In this document: one piece after another, positions 9,332 through 18,557 of the stretch | Layout: every line of letters begins with the position of its first letter | Position numbering within the stretch: the first letter of the stretch is position 1 | DNA from: Malonomonas rubra DSM 5091 | Lineage (GTDB): Bacteria > Desulfobacterota > Desulfuromonadia > Desulfuromonadales > Geopsychrobacteraceae | Length of the DNA stretch: 64,000 nt | Direction: 5' to 3' | Assembly (NCBI RefSeq): GCF_900142125.1 | Contig: NZ_FQZT01000001.1 | Span: 558,001-622,000, forward strand | Made by a program: the position numbers and the translations under genes | Notes under the pieces: generated by a model | Told to the model about the DNA's origin: nothing | The model's database searches: none | The model's input: the letters and a program-made list of their open reading frames with translations, nothing else

Positions 9332-10492
9332 ATGGCAGTAACAGCTTTCCCCAGAAACGCCAGAATGGCAGGCATACTTTTCCTTCTTACCGCAATCGGC
9401 CTGCTCATTACTCTCTCCCAAGCAAAAGCGACGATCAATGGCAGCTGTGTCGACTGCCACACCATGCACAACAGCCAGAACGGTGCCAGCATGAACTTCG
9501 ATGATTCAGCTACACCCAATGCTGCCCTGCTGAAAGGAAGCTGCCTCGGCTGTCATGCCCAAGGTAGTACCAGCGCTCTGGTCGATACTGGTTCGGATAT
9601 GATTCCGCAAGTCATGCATTCGGAAGCGACCGATCTCGCAGGTGGAAACTTTGGTTTTATCACTGGCATGAAAGGGTCTGGCGCCGACGACAACAAGGGG
9701 CACAATATTGCGGCATTAACGGGTGAGGATGGTACCGTTTCTGCTCTGCCAGGCGGAATTCAGCAGTCTTTTCACGAAGACCAGATCGTTAACACCAGCA
9801 ACTTGACCTGTGCAGGCACCAATGGTTGTCATGGTTATCGCTATGCGGGAGATAGCTTTCCTGAGGGAATCACGGGAGCGCATCACAACAATGTAGATGG
9901 CAAACTGACAACGGCTGACACGATAGGCAACAGCTACCGTTTCCTCACCGGCATCGTCGGGCTGGAAGATGACGATTGGCAATACACCAGAGCAAGCAAC
10001 GACCATAACGAGTACTTTGCCATGGCGGAGCCGATCAAGCTTGGCTGCTCCGGTGGCACCACCAGCTGTCACGCCACCGGCGGGGTTAAAGCGCCAGATG
10101 GCACCATCAGCCAGTATTGCGCCACCTGCCACGGCAATTTTCACACCATAGAAACAACTGCCTCGACCGGCATCGGCAGTGTTGCCAGTTCACCGTTTAT
10201 CCGCCACCCGACCGACATTATCCTGCCAGCTGACGGCGAATATGCACTTTACACAGCATACAATCTTGATGCTCCGGTCGCACGTACCACAGCAGTTCCT
10301 GATGTAGCAAGTGCCTCAGTTACACCGGGGTCGGATGCCGTCGTCTGTATGTCCTGTCACATGGCTCACGCCAGCGACTACCCGGACATGTTACGTTGGG
10401 ACTACCTCAATGATTGCAGCGCTAATCAGGTCAACACCGACTGCGGCTGCTTCGCCTGCCATACAGCAAAAGACGGGGACCCCAGCGAGTAA
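9332..10492 (+). CDS. OmcS/OmcE-like multiheme cytochrome with expanded haem motifs
   Basis: 386 residues with a signal peptide (cleavage after about residue 33). Canonical CXXCH motifs are at residues 39, 71, 263, 339 and 373. Two further motifs have extra spacing: CAGTNGCH at 160 (CX5CH) and CSGGTTSCH at 239 (CX6CH). Landmarks shared with the nanowire cytochromes OmcS and OmcE, from memory of those families, are CxxCHTMHNSQ at the start, GGNFG...KGHNI, LPGG, CHxNFHT followed by IRHP, and CxSCHxAHASDYPDMLRWDY near the end. Inference: exported, possibly filament-forming electron-transfer protein. A paralogue lies at 34.1-35.1 kb. GGAGGGA lies upstream of the ATG. It converges with the MYG1-like gene nine bases away. 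Confidence 0.85.
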   Translation: MAVTAFPRNARMAGILFLLTAIGLLITLSQAKATINGSCVDCHTMHNSQNGASMNFDDSATPNAALLKGSCLGCHAQGSTSALVDTGSDMIPQVMHSEATDLAGGNFGFITGMKGSGADDNKGHNIAALTGEDGTVSALPGGIQQSFHEDQIVNTSNLTCAGTNGCHGYRYAGDSFPEGITGAHHNNVDGKLTTADTIGNSYRFLTGIVGLEDDDWQYTRASNDHNEYFAMAEPIKLGCSGGTTSCHATGGVKAPDGTISQYCATCHGNFHTIETTASTGIGSVASSPFIRHPTDIILPADGEYALYTAYNLDAPVARTTAVPDVASASVTPGSDAVVCMSCHMAHASDYPDMLRWDYLNDCSANQVNTDCGCFACHTAKDGDPSE

Positions 10493-10501
10493 AATCGGTC
10501 G

Positions 10502-11347
10502 TTAAACTACAGCGGCATCGGCCACGACTGCTTGCATCGCCAACGCCAGAGCCTGATCCAACGGCAAGAGAGTCTGGGTTTTGGCAACAAAACCGTTGGC
10601 GTGAACAAAGCGAATTTCCGGATTATCCGCGACAGCGCGGAAATCGACACTGTGGTGGTCGGCCAGCCGCAGCAATTCCCAGCCCTCACCCCGTGTCGAC
10701 GGGGTAATGCTCATCGCCACCTGCTCATCGTTGAGAAAGCGCAGGAAACGATCCATCGACAGTTTCGGATCATCAGCAATGGTACTGACAATCGCCTTCA
10801 GATGCTTCACCGGAACCACCTGAGCTTCTGCCTTCAGCCGCTCCAGTCGGGTCATTTTCCGATCAATCATCGCCAATAAATCACGGCCGAGGTCCCTGAT
10901 CAGGGCGTAAAAAAGGTCGCCTTTGCGTAGCTCTTGCAACGTAGAGAAACGGGAGAGAATATAACCGTCGATGGGAGACGATGCAGCGAACAGCACACTC
11001 GAATCGATGCCAAGCTGCTGCGCCGTGCGGTAAGGTCCACGCACATCCATCATGCTCATGTGGCTGTACCACTCGAACATCAACATCGCCCGCTCGTGCT
11101 GACCAAAGTGCTTCATAACCAAGTGAAAAGCACAGGGCAGAAGCGGATCCTGATGATGATCGAAGTTATGCAGATCCTCGTTATACTCCATGCCGACATC
11201 GACAACATATGTCATCGGGTCGGCCAGGTCCTGCGGGGTCGCTTCCCGGCGGTAAACCGCATCAACGTCGAGATTCGAAAGCAGAACAGCGACGGAAAGA
11301 AAATCATCTTTGTGCGCACTTCCGGGGTGCACGATTACTGTGTACAT
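10502..11347 (-). CDS. MYG1/UPF0160-family putative phosphoesterase
   Basis: 281 residues. The metal-site motifs HPGSAHKDDFLS (residues 7-18) and NFDHHQ (~60-66), together with VVDVG, place it in the MYG1/UPF0160 family, related to DHH phosphoesterases. Family members are proposed metal-dependent nucleases or phosphohydrolases; the substrate here is unknown. The start ATG follows a weak GAG-rich leader. Monocistronic, convergent with the cytochrome gene. Confidence 0.82.
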   Translation of the reverse strand: MYTVIVHPGSAHKDDFLSVAVLLSNLDVDAVYRREATPQDLADPMTYVVDVGMEYNEDLHNFDHHQDPLLPCAFHLVMKHFGQHERAMLMFEWYSHMSMMDVRGPYRTAQQLGIDSSVLFAASSPIDGYILSRFSTLQELRKGDLFYALIRDLGRDLLAMIDRKMTRLERLKAEAQVVPVKHLKAIVSTIADDPKLSMDRFLRFLNDEQVAMSITPSTRGEGWELLRLADHHSVDFRAVADNPEIRFVHANGFVAKTQTLLPLDQALALAMQAVVADAAVV

Positions 11348-11488
11348 TGAGGTATCTCTAAACTGCCGAAAACAAACATAATCGAATCGAAAGCGGCAAA
11401 CTTTCGTCGACCAGAAACTGAATCTGCCCCGCAGTATTGATCACTACGGGGCAGGGCTCAAATAGTTTCTTTTTAATAAGCGAAAAGT

Positions 11489-11833
11489 CTAAACGGCGAC
11501 CGGCAACGGGGTGGCCTTCATCGGGCTCTGTTCCGGGGTCGGACGCACATCCTTGTGGAACTTCCTAAATTTCTCATGAAACTCCTTGCTGTGATAATTT
11601 TTCTTTTGCACAGGAGATTTCATCGAACGATCAATCTGCGGATGCAGAGATGAGAACGGGCACGTCTGCCCCGCATTCCCATCCATCACCATCAGGAACG
11701 ATTGGCCGGACGGGGTTGTGATGATGTAAGCCGAAGTAACAGCGCTCTTCCCTTGCCAGCCACCATCTGAAAGCGACCAAGCCATAGCGGTTGTCGAAAC
11801 GAACAGTGCAATCAGTACGAATATGAACCTCAT
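11489..11833 (-). CDS. Small exported protein, unknown function
   Basis: 114 residues. A hydrophobic signal with cleavage after TTAMA is followed by a ~95-residue mature chain with one cysteine and a His/Lys/Pro-rich tail (QKKNYHSKEFHEKFRKFHKDV). No family recognised. The ATG at 11833 has AGGGGGT upstream; a GTG two codons earlier is possible. The +/-250 bases around it hold nothing else. Confidence 0.6.
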   Translation of the reverse strand: MRFIFVLIALFVSTTAMAWSLSDGGWQGKSAVTSAYIITTPSGQSFLMVMDGNAGQTCPFSSLHPQIDRSMKSPVQKKNYHSKEFHEKFRKFHKDVRPTPEQSPMKATPLPVAV

Positions 11834-12092
11834 AAGCACCCCCTGCGTTCATCATTTACGTAAGCAGGTTATTTAAACCTACGGAGAAACAATCTCTTTT
11901 CCACTTTCAAACATTATAAAAACAATCACGCCGAAAAACAATGACCATTTTGGTTATATTTATTTCAGCAAGCGGGATAGAAGATCATAAACTGACATTC
12001 AAGCCAATATATGCTATTAGTTCGGGACTTTTCCAAATGTCTGAATCAATGAACAGAACAGCGGCCAGCCAACGACTCAGCAAGGAGCAATA

Positions 12093-13601
12093 ATGCAGAA
12101 GCTGATCCGTCAGATCCTAACTTCAAAAGTTTACGAAGCCGCCCACGAAACTCCCTTGGAGCCTGCGATTGGGCTTTCACGTGAGCTGAACAATAATATC
12201 CTGCTGAAACGGGAAGACCTGCAGCCGGTCTTTTCTTTCAAACTGCGCGGCGCATACAACAAAATCGCCCACCTCTCTGACCAGGAAAAACAGGCCGGCG
12301 TCATCGCGGCCTCGGCCGGCAACCACGCCCAGGGGGTCGCCTATTCCGCCCGTCAACTCGGCCTGAAAGTGCTGATCGTTATGCCCGCCACCACCCCGCT
12401 GATCAAAGTGGACGCAGTCAAAAGTTTGGGAGCGAAAGTCATCCTGCACGGTGATAACTATTCCGAAGCTGCCGATCGCTGCCAGGAGCTGGTCGCGGAA
12501 ACCGGCATGACTTACATCCACCCGTTCGATGATGAACTGGTGATTGCCGGCCAGGGAACAGTTGCCGACGAGCTGCTGCGCCAGAGCGCCGGCAAAATCG
12601 ACGCGGTTTTCGTACCGGTCGGCGGTGGCGGACTGATCGCCGGTATCGCCGCTTACTTCAAAGCACTCTGCCCGGAAGTAAAGGTAATCGGCGTCGAACC
12701 CTATGACAGCGATGCCATGTACCGTTCGCTGGAGGCAGGCAAACGGATCACCCTCGATTCTGTCGGTATTTTCGCTGATGGTGTTGCTGTGCGCAAAATC
12801 GGCAAACTCACGTTCGACCTCTGCCGTCAGCATGTCGACGAGATTATCCGCGTCAGCACCGACGAGCTGTGCGGGGCCATAAAATCAGTCTATCAGGCAA
12901 CCCGCTCCATCGTCGAACCGGCCGGGGCGCTGGCCACCGCCGGGCTGAAACAGTACGTGCAGAAGCACAAAATCAACGGCCAGACGCTGATCGCCATCAA
13001 CTCCGGCGCAAACATGAACTTCGAGCGCCTGCGCTATGTGTCCGAACGCACCCTGACCGGCGAAGGCCGCGAATCGCTGTTTGCCGTGTCGATCCCGGAG
13101 AAACCGGGCGCGCTGCGCTACTTCTGCGAACATGTTCTGGCTGAAGCGAACATCACTGAATTCAGCTACCGCCTCGCCGATCGCAGCGAAGCACAGCTTT
13201 TCCTGGGGATCTCGGTCAACAGCGAAGAGGATCGGGATAACTTTTCCGCGCGCTTGACCGGGCAGGGTTTTCGCAACATCGACCTGACCAACAACGAATT
13301 GGCAAAAACCCACCTGCGCTACATGATCGGCGGCCGTTCTGCTGAAGCGACCCGCGAACGCCTGTTCCGCTTCTGGTTTCCGGAGCGTCCCGGTGCTCTG
13401 ACCCAATTTCTCGCCGATATGGGCGCCGACTGGAACATTTCGTTGTTTCACTATCGCAACCAGGGTGGACAGTTCGGGCGTGTACTGATCGGGCTGGAAA
13501 TCCCATCGGCTGAAGAGAAGAAACTGCAGCCATTCCTCAACAAGCTCGGCTATCGTTACGAAGAACAGACCGACGACCCGGCCTATAAATTATTTCTCTA
13601 G
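12093..13601 (+). CDS. ilvA: Threonine ammonia-lyase, biosynthetic type
   Basis: 502 residues. PLP-dependent deamination of threonine to 2-oxobutyrate, the entry to isoleucine. The PLP lysine lies in FSFKLRGAYNKI (Lys50), with SAGNHAQGVA and the glycine loop PVGGGGLIAGIA downstream. The C-terminal ~170 residues contain two ACT-like regulatory repeats (each with a PE(K/R)PGAL motif), so isoleucine feedback is expected. AAGGAG is five bases upstream of the ATG. A cupin gene follows 11 bases after the stop. Confidence 0.96.
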   Translation: MQKLIRQILTSKVYEAAHETPLEPAIGLSRELNNNILLKREDLQPVFSFKLRGAYNKIAHLSDQEKQAGVIAASAGNHAQGVAYSARQLGLKVLIVMPATTPLIKVDAVKSLGAKVILHGDNYSEAADRCQELVAETGMTYIHPFDDELVIAGQGTVADELLRQSAGKIDAVFVPVGGGGLIAGIAAYFKALCPEVKVIGVEPYDSDAMYRSLEAGKRITLDSVGIFADGVAVRKIGKLTFDLCRQHVDEIIRVSTDELCGAIKSVYQATRSIVEPAGALATAGLKQYVQKHKINGQTLIAINSGANMNFERLRYVSERTLTGEGRESLFAVSIPEKPGALRYFCEHVLAEANITEFSYRLADRSEAQLFLGISVNSEEDRDNFSARLTGQGFRNIDLTNNELAKTHLRYMIGGRSAEATRERLFRFWFPERPGALTQFLADMGADWNISLFHYRNQGGQFGRVLIGLEIPSAEEKKLQPFLNKLGYRYEEQTDDPAYKLFL

Positions 13602-13612
13602 GGAGAAGAAAG

Positions 13613-13957
13613 ATGAAGATTACCAACCTGCAGGAATGTGAAAGCATGGCGGTTGCCATGGAAGGCGCCAAGGGTGCGAGCCGTCAGCTGCCAATCGGCA
13701 AAGCGGATGGGGCGCCGAATTTTTCGATCCGGGTTTTCACCCTGGAGCCAGGAGGGCACACGCCGCACCATATTCACGAGAGCGAACATCTCAACTACGT
13801 TATTGCCGGTGAAGGTGTGGCGATGGAAGGCGACACTCCGCGCCCGATCAAACAGGGAGATTTCGTCCTGGTGGTGCCGCACGAGAAACACCAGTACCGC
13901 AATACCGGCGATAGCCCGCTGGTGTTCATGTGCATGGTGCCGAGCGAGTACGAGTAA
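13613..13957 (+). CDS. Small cupin protein
   Basis: 114 residues forming a single cupin barrel. Motif 1 is PGGHTPHHIHESEHLNYVIAGEG and motif 2 is GDFVLVVPHEKHQYRN, so the metal-binding His/His/Glu/His set is intact. The substrate cannot be read from sequence. It starts 11 bases after ilvA with AGGGAGAAG upstream, so the two are likely cotranscribed. Confidence 0.85.
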   Translation: MKITNLQECESMAVAMEGAKGASRQLPIGKADGAPNFSIRVFTLEPGGHTPHHIHESEHLNYVIAGEGVAMEGDTPRPIKQGDFVLVVPHEKHQYRNTGDSPLVFMCMVPSEYE

Positions 13958-13993
13958 AAAGAGTTAAAGACTGTAGGGGTAAATCAATTGGAG

Positions 13994-14028
13994 GACTTAA
14001 CTGACGCCCGGAGAACGCCAGTTAAGTC
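13994..14028. terminator. Perfect inverted repeat between convergent genes
   Basis: GACTTAACTG at 13994-14003 pairs perfectly with CAGTTAAGTC at 14019-14028 around a 15-base loop. It lies between the convergent cupin and histidine-kinase genes. It has no T-run on either side, so termination is only inferred. Confidence 0.5.
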
Positions 14029-14086
14029 TCAAGGATGGGTTTACGCATCTCTGGAAATCGAGATCACGTACTTCGCTTAAGCTGAT

Positions 14087-16078
14087 TTAGCCGAAGGAGA
14101 AGTAGAACGTCGAACCACTGCCGACTTCACTTTCGGCCCAGATATCGCCACCGTGACACTGGATAATCCGCTGCACGGTGGCAAGCCCGACGCCGGTACC
14201 GTCGAATTCAGATTGTGTGTGCAATCGCTTGAACGGCTTGAACAGCATATCCGCGTTTTTCATGTCGAACCCCGCCCCGTTGTCGCGAACGTAGAAATAC
14301 GACTTTTCCCTGTCGCTCGCTGCTCCAAGCTCGATACTGGCCAGTTGAGTCTGATTGGTATATTTCCAGGCGTTGCCAAGCAGGTTTTCCAACACAATCG
14401 TCATCATATCGAAATCAGCATCGACCGACAGGTTGCCCGCCAATGAAACCTCGACCTTCCTGTTCGGTTCCCGCTGTTTGAATCGCTCAAAGATGTCCTG
14501 AGCCAAAGCGGACATATCAACCCGGGATCGCTCCAGATCGGCCGAACTCATACGCGACAGATCCATCAGCGTGCCGATAATGTTATCCATCTTCTCACCC
14601 GCGTAGATAATCGCCTTCAGGTATTCTTCCTGAACTTCAGGAGGGGATTCTTCCGCCAGCATCATCTCTGCATATCCGGTGATCAGAGACAGGGGGTTGC
14701 GTAAATCGTGTGACACCGCCGAGTTAAAAGCATCCAGCTCCTGATTGGCTTTTGCCAGTTCACGCGTGCGCTCTGCGACCCGCTGCTCCAGCCCGGCATT
14801 CAGTTCATCAACCTCCTGACGTGAAGCTAGCAGGTTATTCGACATCTGGTTAAAATGACGTGCCAGCTGCGCCAGCTCATCATTGCCTTCCAGGGCGACT
14901 TGTTGCTGCAGATCACCCCGGCTGACAGCGTCCATACCGTCTTTGAGCAGCTGCAGCGAAAGCAGAATTTTCTGGCTCATGCGCAAGATCAGCAACAACA
15001 GGAAGAGAAAAGCGATGCTGAGCAGAATAACCCCCTGCCGGCTGGCACGTGACGCCAGCATCAGCAGCTCTTCACTGCCCGATTTCAAGGTGGAAAAAAC
15101 CAGCAGAGGCAGATGATCACCGAGCGGGTTCTCCAGCGACCCTTGAACCATCATCAACAGGGCCTTGCGTGGCATCCCCTCCTGCCTGATACGCACAGCC
15201 TCGTCCTCGGCCCGCATCAAGTCATCCAGCGAAGTCACAATCTTGCTGACGCTGGAGACCGACATCGACAACTGCGGCTCGGAACCAAGCGACTGGTCAA
15301 AAGCCGCCAGGAACCAGTCGTTGATGGCACCACGGACCTCGACTTTCAGTTCCTCGTAGCGTTGCAGACTTTGCCTGTTCCCCGTAAGCAGATAAGTGGC
15401 GAGGGCAGAAAACTGTCGACTGCTGGTAGAATTAACCCGGCAACCGGCAATAACATTATGAATCGCCGCATGCGTTGTATCGAGAATTTCAGAGTTGTCG
15501 CCCGGCTTCCAGACACGGTTACCAATTGCCAGCAACAACTCGTGATAGGCATCCTCCACATCGTTGAAGCCATTCTGCATCGCGGCATCGATGCTGCTGA
15601 AAATCTCCTGCTCCAGCAGCGCCCAGGACCCATATTCAAACTGTTTCAGAGCAAGCGAACGTTGTCCCATGTCGATCAGATCGAAACTGCCCAGCACGTA
15701 ATCGACCCAACGAAAATAAATCTTACGCAGTTCCTCGGCCTCACCAGCGCTGATCAGGTCCCCCTGCACCCCCAGTAACTTTTGAGTTTGTGCCGAGTCG
15801 ATCCACAACTCAAATCCGCGCTCGACCTCTTCGGTCAACTGGTTAAACTCTTGCCGGTCGGTCAGATCACCGGTCACCAGATAATCGAATGCCTCTTTCG
15901 CCTGCCTGGCCAAACCGGTATTCACTTCAGCTATACCGAGCAGGTAGCCGGTGGCGGGCACAAACAGATTGACCTTCTTTTCCACCCGGAACGCAGAACT
16001 CATTTCGTGCCAGACCGCGGTTCCAAGGACCACGCTGATCAAGCTCAGAATCAAAATCATTTTGAGTTTTAGCGACAT
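14087..16078 (-). CDS. Membrane sensor histidine kinase
   Basis: 663 residues. A transmembrane helix at the N-terminus is followed by a long (~330-residue) helical periplasmic sensor region and a second helix (GVILLSIAFLFLLLLIL). A HAMP-like linker and coiled coil come next, then the HisKA H-box SHDLRNPLSLITGYAEM and the HATPase domain with N-box LLGNAWKYT, DNGAGFD and GTGVGLATV. All catalytic motifs are intact. No response regulator is adjacent. The ORF extends 24 codons upstream to another ATG, but this start has GAGG six bases ahead and the outer one has no ribosome site. The signal sensed is unknown. Confidence 0.92.
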   Translation of the reverse strand: MSLKLKMILILSLISVVLGTAVWHEMSSAFRVEKKVNLFVPATGYLLGIAEVNTGLARQAKEAFDYLVTGDLTDRQEFNQLTEEVERGFELWIDSAQTQKLLGVQGDLISAGEAEELRKIYFRWVDYVLGSFDLIDMGQRSLALKQFEYGSWALLEQEIFSSIDAAMQNGFNDVEDAYHELLLAIGNRVWKPGDNSEILDTTHAAIHNVIAGCRVNSTSSRQFSALATYLLTGNRQSLQRYEELKVEVRGAINDWFLAAFDQSLGSEPQLSMSVSSVSKIVTSLDDLMRAEDEAVRIRQEGMPRKALLMMVQGSLENPLGDHLPLLVFSTLKSGSEELLMLASRASRQGVILLSIAFLFLLLLILRMSQKILLSLQLLKDGMDAVSRGDLQQQVALEGNDELAQLARHFNQMSNNLLASRQEVDELNAGLEQRVAERTRELAKANQELDAFNSAVSHDLRNPLSLITGYAEMMLAEESPPEVQEEYLKAIIYAGEKMDNIIGTLMDLSRMSSADLERSRVDMSALAQDIFERFKQREPNRKVEVSLAGNLSVDADFDMMTIVLENLLGNAWKYTNQTQLASIELGAASDREKSYFYVRDNGAGFDMKNADMLFKPFKRLHTQSEFDGTGVGLATVQRIIQCHGGDIWAESEVGSGSTFYFSFG

Positions 16079-16287
16079 TTTTTCCTCAACAAGCAGCTTT
16101 TGATTTCTCAGTATCTGTCGCAAAAGAAATGCCAACCGGGAAAAATTCATAACAATATGTTTTTACAGGGAAATCACTAAAAAAAGGAAGTGTACCGAAA
16201 TAGCAGACGAAAGCAACCAAAGTTTCTCGTTCACCGACATATCAGGATAAACATATGATTTAAATGAACTTTCTCTGAATCGAAAAA

Positions 16288-16311
16288 AGTTGCACCCGCA
16301 ACTATAGTTGC
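16288..16311. promoter_or_regulatory. Palindromic operator-like element, copy 1
   Basis: Perfect palindrome GCAACTATAGTTGC (16298-16311), preceded by a further inverted half site AGTTGC (16288-16293) four bases away. It lies between the divergent histidine kinase and radical-SAM genes, about 105 bases upstream of the latter. The same motif occurs twice at 23.1-23.2 kb. No regulator identified. Confidence 0.55.
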
Positions 16312-16417
16312 GCAGTTTTATGGAATGATTTTCTCGGTAAAGATCCGCCTTGTGTCTTTTATTGTCACAGTTGTCGGCTATCTACGGATAAACAGAAACT
16401 GAACCGGAGAGCAATTG

Positions 16418-17755
16418 ATGTTACCTGCAAAGCAAATCCCAGCAACGACTGCGCCTGCCGTGCATAAATCGCTTGATGTGATGGAAAAACTGCAACTGCT
16501 CTCAACAGCCGCTCGCTACGATGCCGCCTGCGCGTCCAGCGGCAGCACCCGGCAGAACAGCGGAGAAGGATTCGGTGCAGCCCACAACAGTGGCATCTGT
16601 CATTCCTGGTCAGCCGATGGTCGCTGCATCTCGCTGCTCAAAGTTCTCTACAGTAACAACTGCCGCTACGACTGCGCCTACTGTGTCAATCGCCGCTCCA
16701 ACGATCACCGACGCACCAGCTTTACCCCGCAGGAACTGGCACAGTTGACCAGCGAATTTTATCGTCGAAACTATATCGAAGGCCTCTTCCTCAGTTCGGC
16801 CGTGTTCAGCAATCCGGATGACAGCATGCAGCCTCTTTTGCAGACGTTGCGCCTGCTGCGGCAAAATTACCGCTTTCACGGTTACATCCATCTGAAAATC
16901 ATACCCGGCTGCAGTCCTGAGTTGCTCGCTGAAGCGGCCAGGTTGGCCGACCGGATGAGCGCCAACATCGAGTTGCCAAGCGAACAGAGCTTGCGCCAGT
17001 TGGCCCCGGAAAAGGATGAGAGGGAGATTCTGCAGGTTTTTCACCATGTCCACCAGTTGACAGGTGACCACCGTCTGCCTGCCAGGCGGCAAAAAAAGGA
17101 CGGCATCAACCCGGCCGGCATGAGCACGCAGATGATTGTCGGCGCCACCCCGGAGACCGATTTCACCATTCTGCAGCGTGCCGACCTGCTCTATCGCGGC
17201 CCGGGTTTGAAACGGGTTTATTACTCGGCCTATATCCCGGTCAATGCCGACAACCGCCTGCCAACGGTCTCGACCACCCCGCCGCTGCTGCGTGAACACC
17301 GGCTTTACCAGGCCGACTGGCTGCTGCGTTTTTACGATTTCCGTTTGGATGAAATTATCGATCCGGCGCATCCGCAGCTTGAGACCGATCTCGACCCAAA
17401 AGCCGCCTGGGCGCTGCGGCACCTACAGCACTTCCCCCTCGACATCAACCGGGCCAGCAAGGAGGAACTGCTGCGGGTTCCCGGCATCGGCGTGCGCTCA
17501 ACCCTGCGCATCCTCAAGGCCCGCCGCCATACGCGGTTACAGGCGAACGACCTGAAAAAACTCGGCATCGTCATGAAACGCGCGCGCTATTTCCTGCACG
17601 ATGGCCGTCACTACCTCGGAGATGTCCCCCAGCAAGAAGATTTCATCCGCCGGGCGCTGACCTCGGAAACACGAAAACAGGCGAACCGACAACTCAGCTT
17701 CAATTTCGAAACCAGGGTCGAAACAGCGACTTCAGCCATCACTGGAGAGCTGTGA
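16418..17755 (+). CDS. Putative DNA modification/repair radical SAM protein (TIGR03916-like)
   Basis: 445 residues. The radical SAM cluster motif is CRYDCAYC (about residue 82), preceded by CHSWSADGRCISLLKVLYSNN. The C-terminus has a helix-hairpin-helix segment (DINRASKEELLRVPGIGVRSTLRIL), typical of DNA contact. This is the family called 'radical SAM linked to uracil-DNA glycosylase'. The ATG at 16418 has GGAGAG six bases upstream; the TTG one codon before is less likely. Its stop overlaps the start of the partner gene (TGATG), a conserved pairing in this family. The reaction is unknown. Confidence 0.9.
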   Translation: MLPAKQIPATTAPAVHKSLDVMEKLQLLSTAARYDAACASSGSTRQNSGEGFGAAHNSGICHSWSADGRCISLLKVLYSNNCRYDCAYCVNRRSNDHRRTSFTPQELAQLTSEFYRRNYIEGLFLSSAVFSNPDDSMQPLLQTLRLLRQNYRFHGYIHLKIIPGCSPELLAEAARLADRMSANIELPSEQSLRQLAPEKDEREILQVFHHVHQLTGDHRLPARRQKKDGINPAGMSTQMIVGATPETDFTILQRADLLYRGPGLKRVYYSAYIPVNADNRLPTVSTTPPLLREHRLYQADWLLRFYDFRLDEIIDPAHPQLETDLDPKAAWALRHLQHFPLDINRASKEELLRVPGIGVRSTLRILKARRHTRLQANDLKKLGIVMKRARYFLHDGRHYLGDVPQQEDFIRRALTSETRKQANRQLSFNFETRVETATSAITGEL

Positions 17756-18507
17756 TGATCCTGACCTACGACGGTTCCCTGTGCGGATTCCTCTGCCTGC
17801 TCGGTCGCGCGATCAAAGAGCGGATCGATGTCAGTGATATCCAGCGCCGCACACAACCTGGCACGGCCGATCTTTTTGACCAGGAACAACGTATTCACAA
17901 CGACCCCGAATGGGCAGCAAAGGTCGCTTCAGGGCTGGAATCGAAATTGGGAAGAGGCTTCATGATCACTTTCGCCCAAGCGTTCTACAGCGAAGAAGAG
18001 GGGGTTGAAAGTGACCTGTTGGCAGTGACCCGGCGCGCTTTGCGTGAGGGAGCCAGCATCATGAATCATCTGGCCGAACATCCTGTCGGCTGGGTCCATT
18101 TTGTCGCCCAGAAGAGCAACCGCGAACGCCATCGCCTGCTCGGACTGCTGCGTTTTCAGCAGTTAACCGACGGCAGCTACCTGGCTCGCACCAGCCCGCG
18201 CTGCAACGTCGTTCCTCTGCTCGGCAGCCACTTCGCCAAGCGACTCGGTGATCAGCGCTGGTTGATTGTTGATGAAAAACGCAAACTCGGCATCTGGGGG
18301 GAGAAAAGAAAGTGGTCGGTGGTGGAGAATATTGCCATCTCTGAAGAATTGACTTTGCACGACAACGAGCAAAAAGTTGCCGATCTGTGGCGCTGCTTTT
18401 ACCACAACATCAGCAACCCAGGCCGGCACAACCCAAAGTTACGCCAACAGTTCATGCCGAAAATGTACTGGCAGTATTTGACGGAAATGCAACCGTATAT
18501 GCCGTAA
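17755..18507 (+). CDS. TIGR03915-family partner of the radical SAM protein (putative DNA repair)
   Basis: 250 residues. Begins MILTYDGSLCGFLCLLGRAI and contains HFVAQKSNRERHRLLGLLRF, CNVVPLLGSHFAKRLGDQRWLIVDEKR and the C-terminal NPKLRQQFMPKMYWQYLTEM. These match the TIGR03915/DUF4130 family, elsewhere found fused or adjacent to uracil-DNA glycosylase-like domains. No such glycosylase domain is present here. It is translationally coupled to the radical SAM gene by the TGATG overlap. Biochemical role undetermined; DNA repair is inferred from family context only. Confidence 0.86.
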   Translation: MILTYDGSLCGFLCLLGRAIKERIDVSDIQRRTQPGTADLFDQEQRIHNDPEWAAKVASGLESKLGRGFMITFAQAFYSEEEGVESDLLAVTRRALREGASIMNHLAEHPVGWVHFVAQKSNRERHRLLGLLRFQQLTDGSYLARTSPRCNVVPLLGSHFAKRLGDQRWLIVDEKRKLGIWGEKRKWSVVENIAISEELTLHDNEQKVADLWRCFYHNISNPGRHNPKLRQQFMPKMYWQYLTEMQPYMP

Positions 18508-18508
18508 A

Positions 18509-18537
18509 AAAGCCCCCGTCCAAACAGACAGGGGCTT
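18509..18537. terminator. Bidirectional terminator
   Basis: AAAGCCCC...GGGGCTTT hairpin between the convergent TIGR03915-type gene and fccB, with A-run on the left and T-rich flank on the right. Confidence 0.8.
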
Positions 18538-18557
18538 TCGTGGTGTGCACTCAGCGA

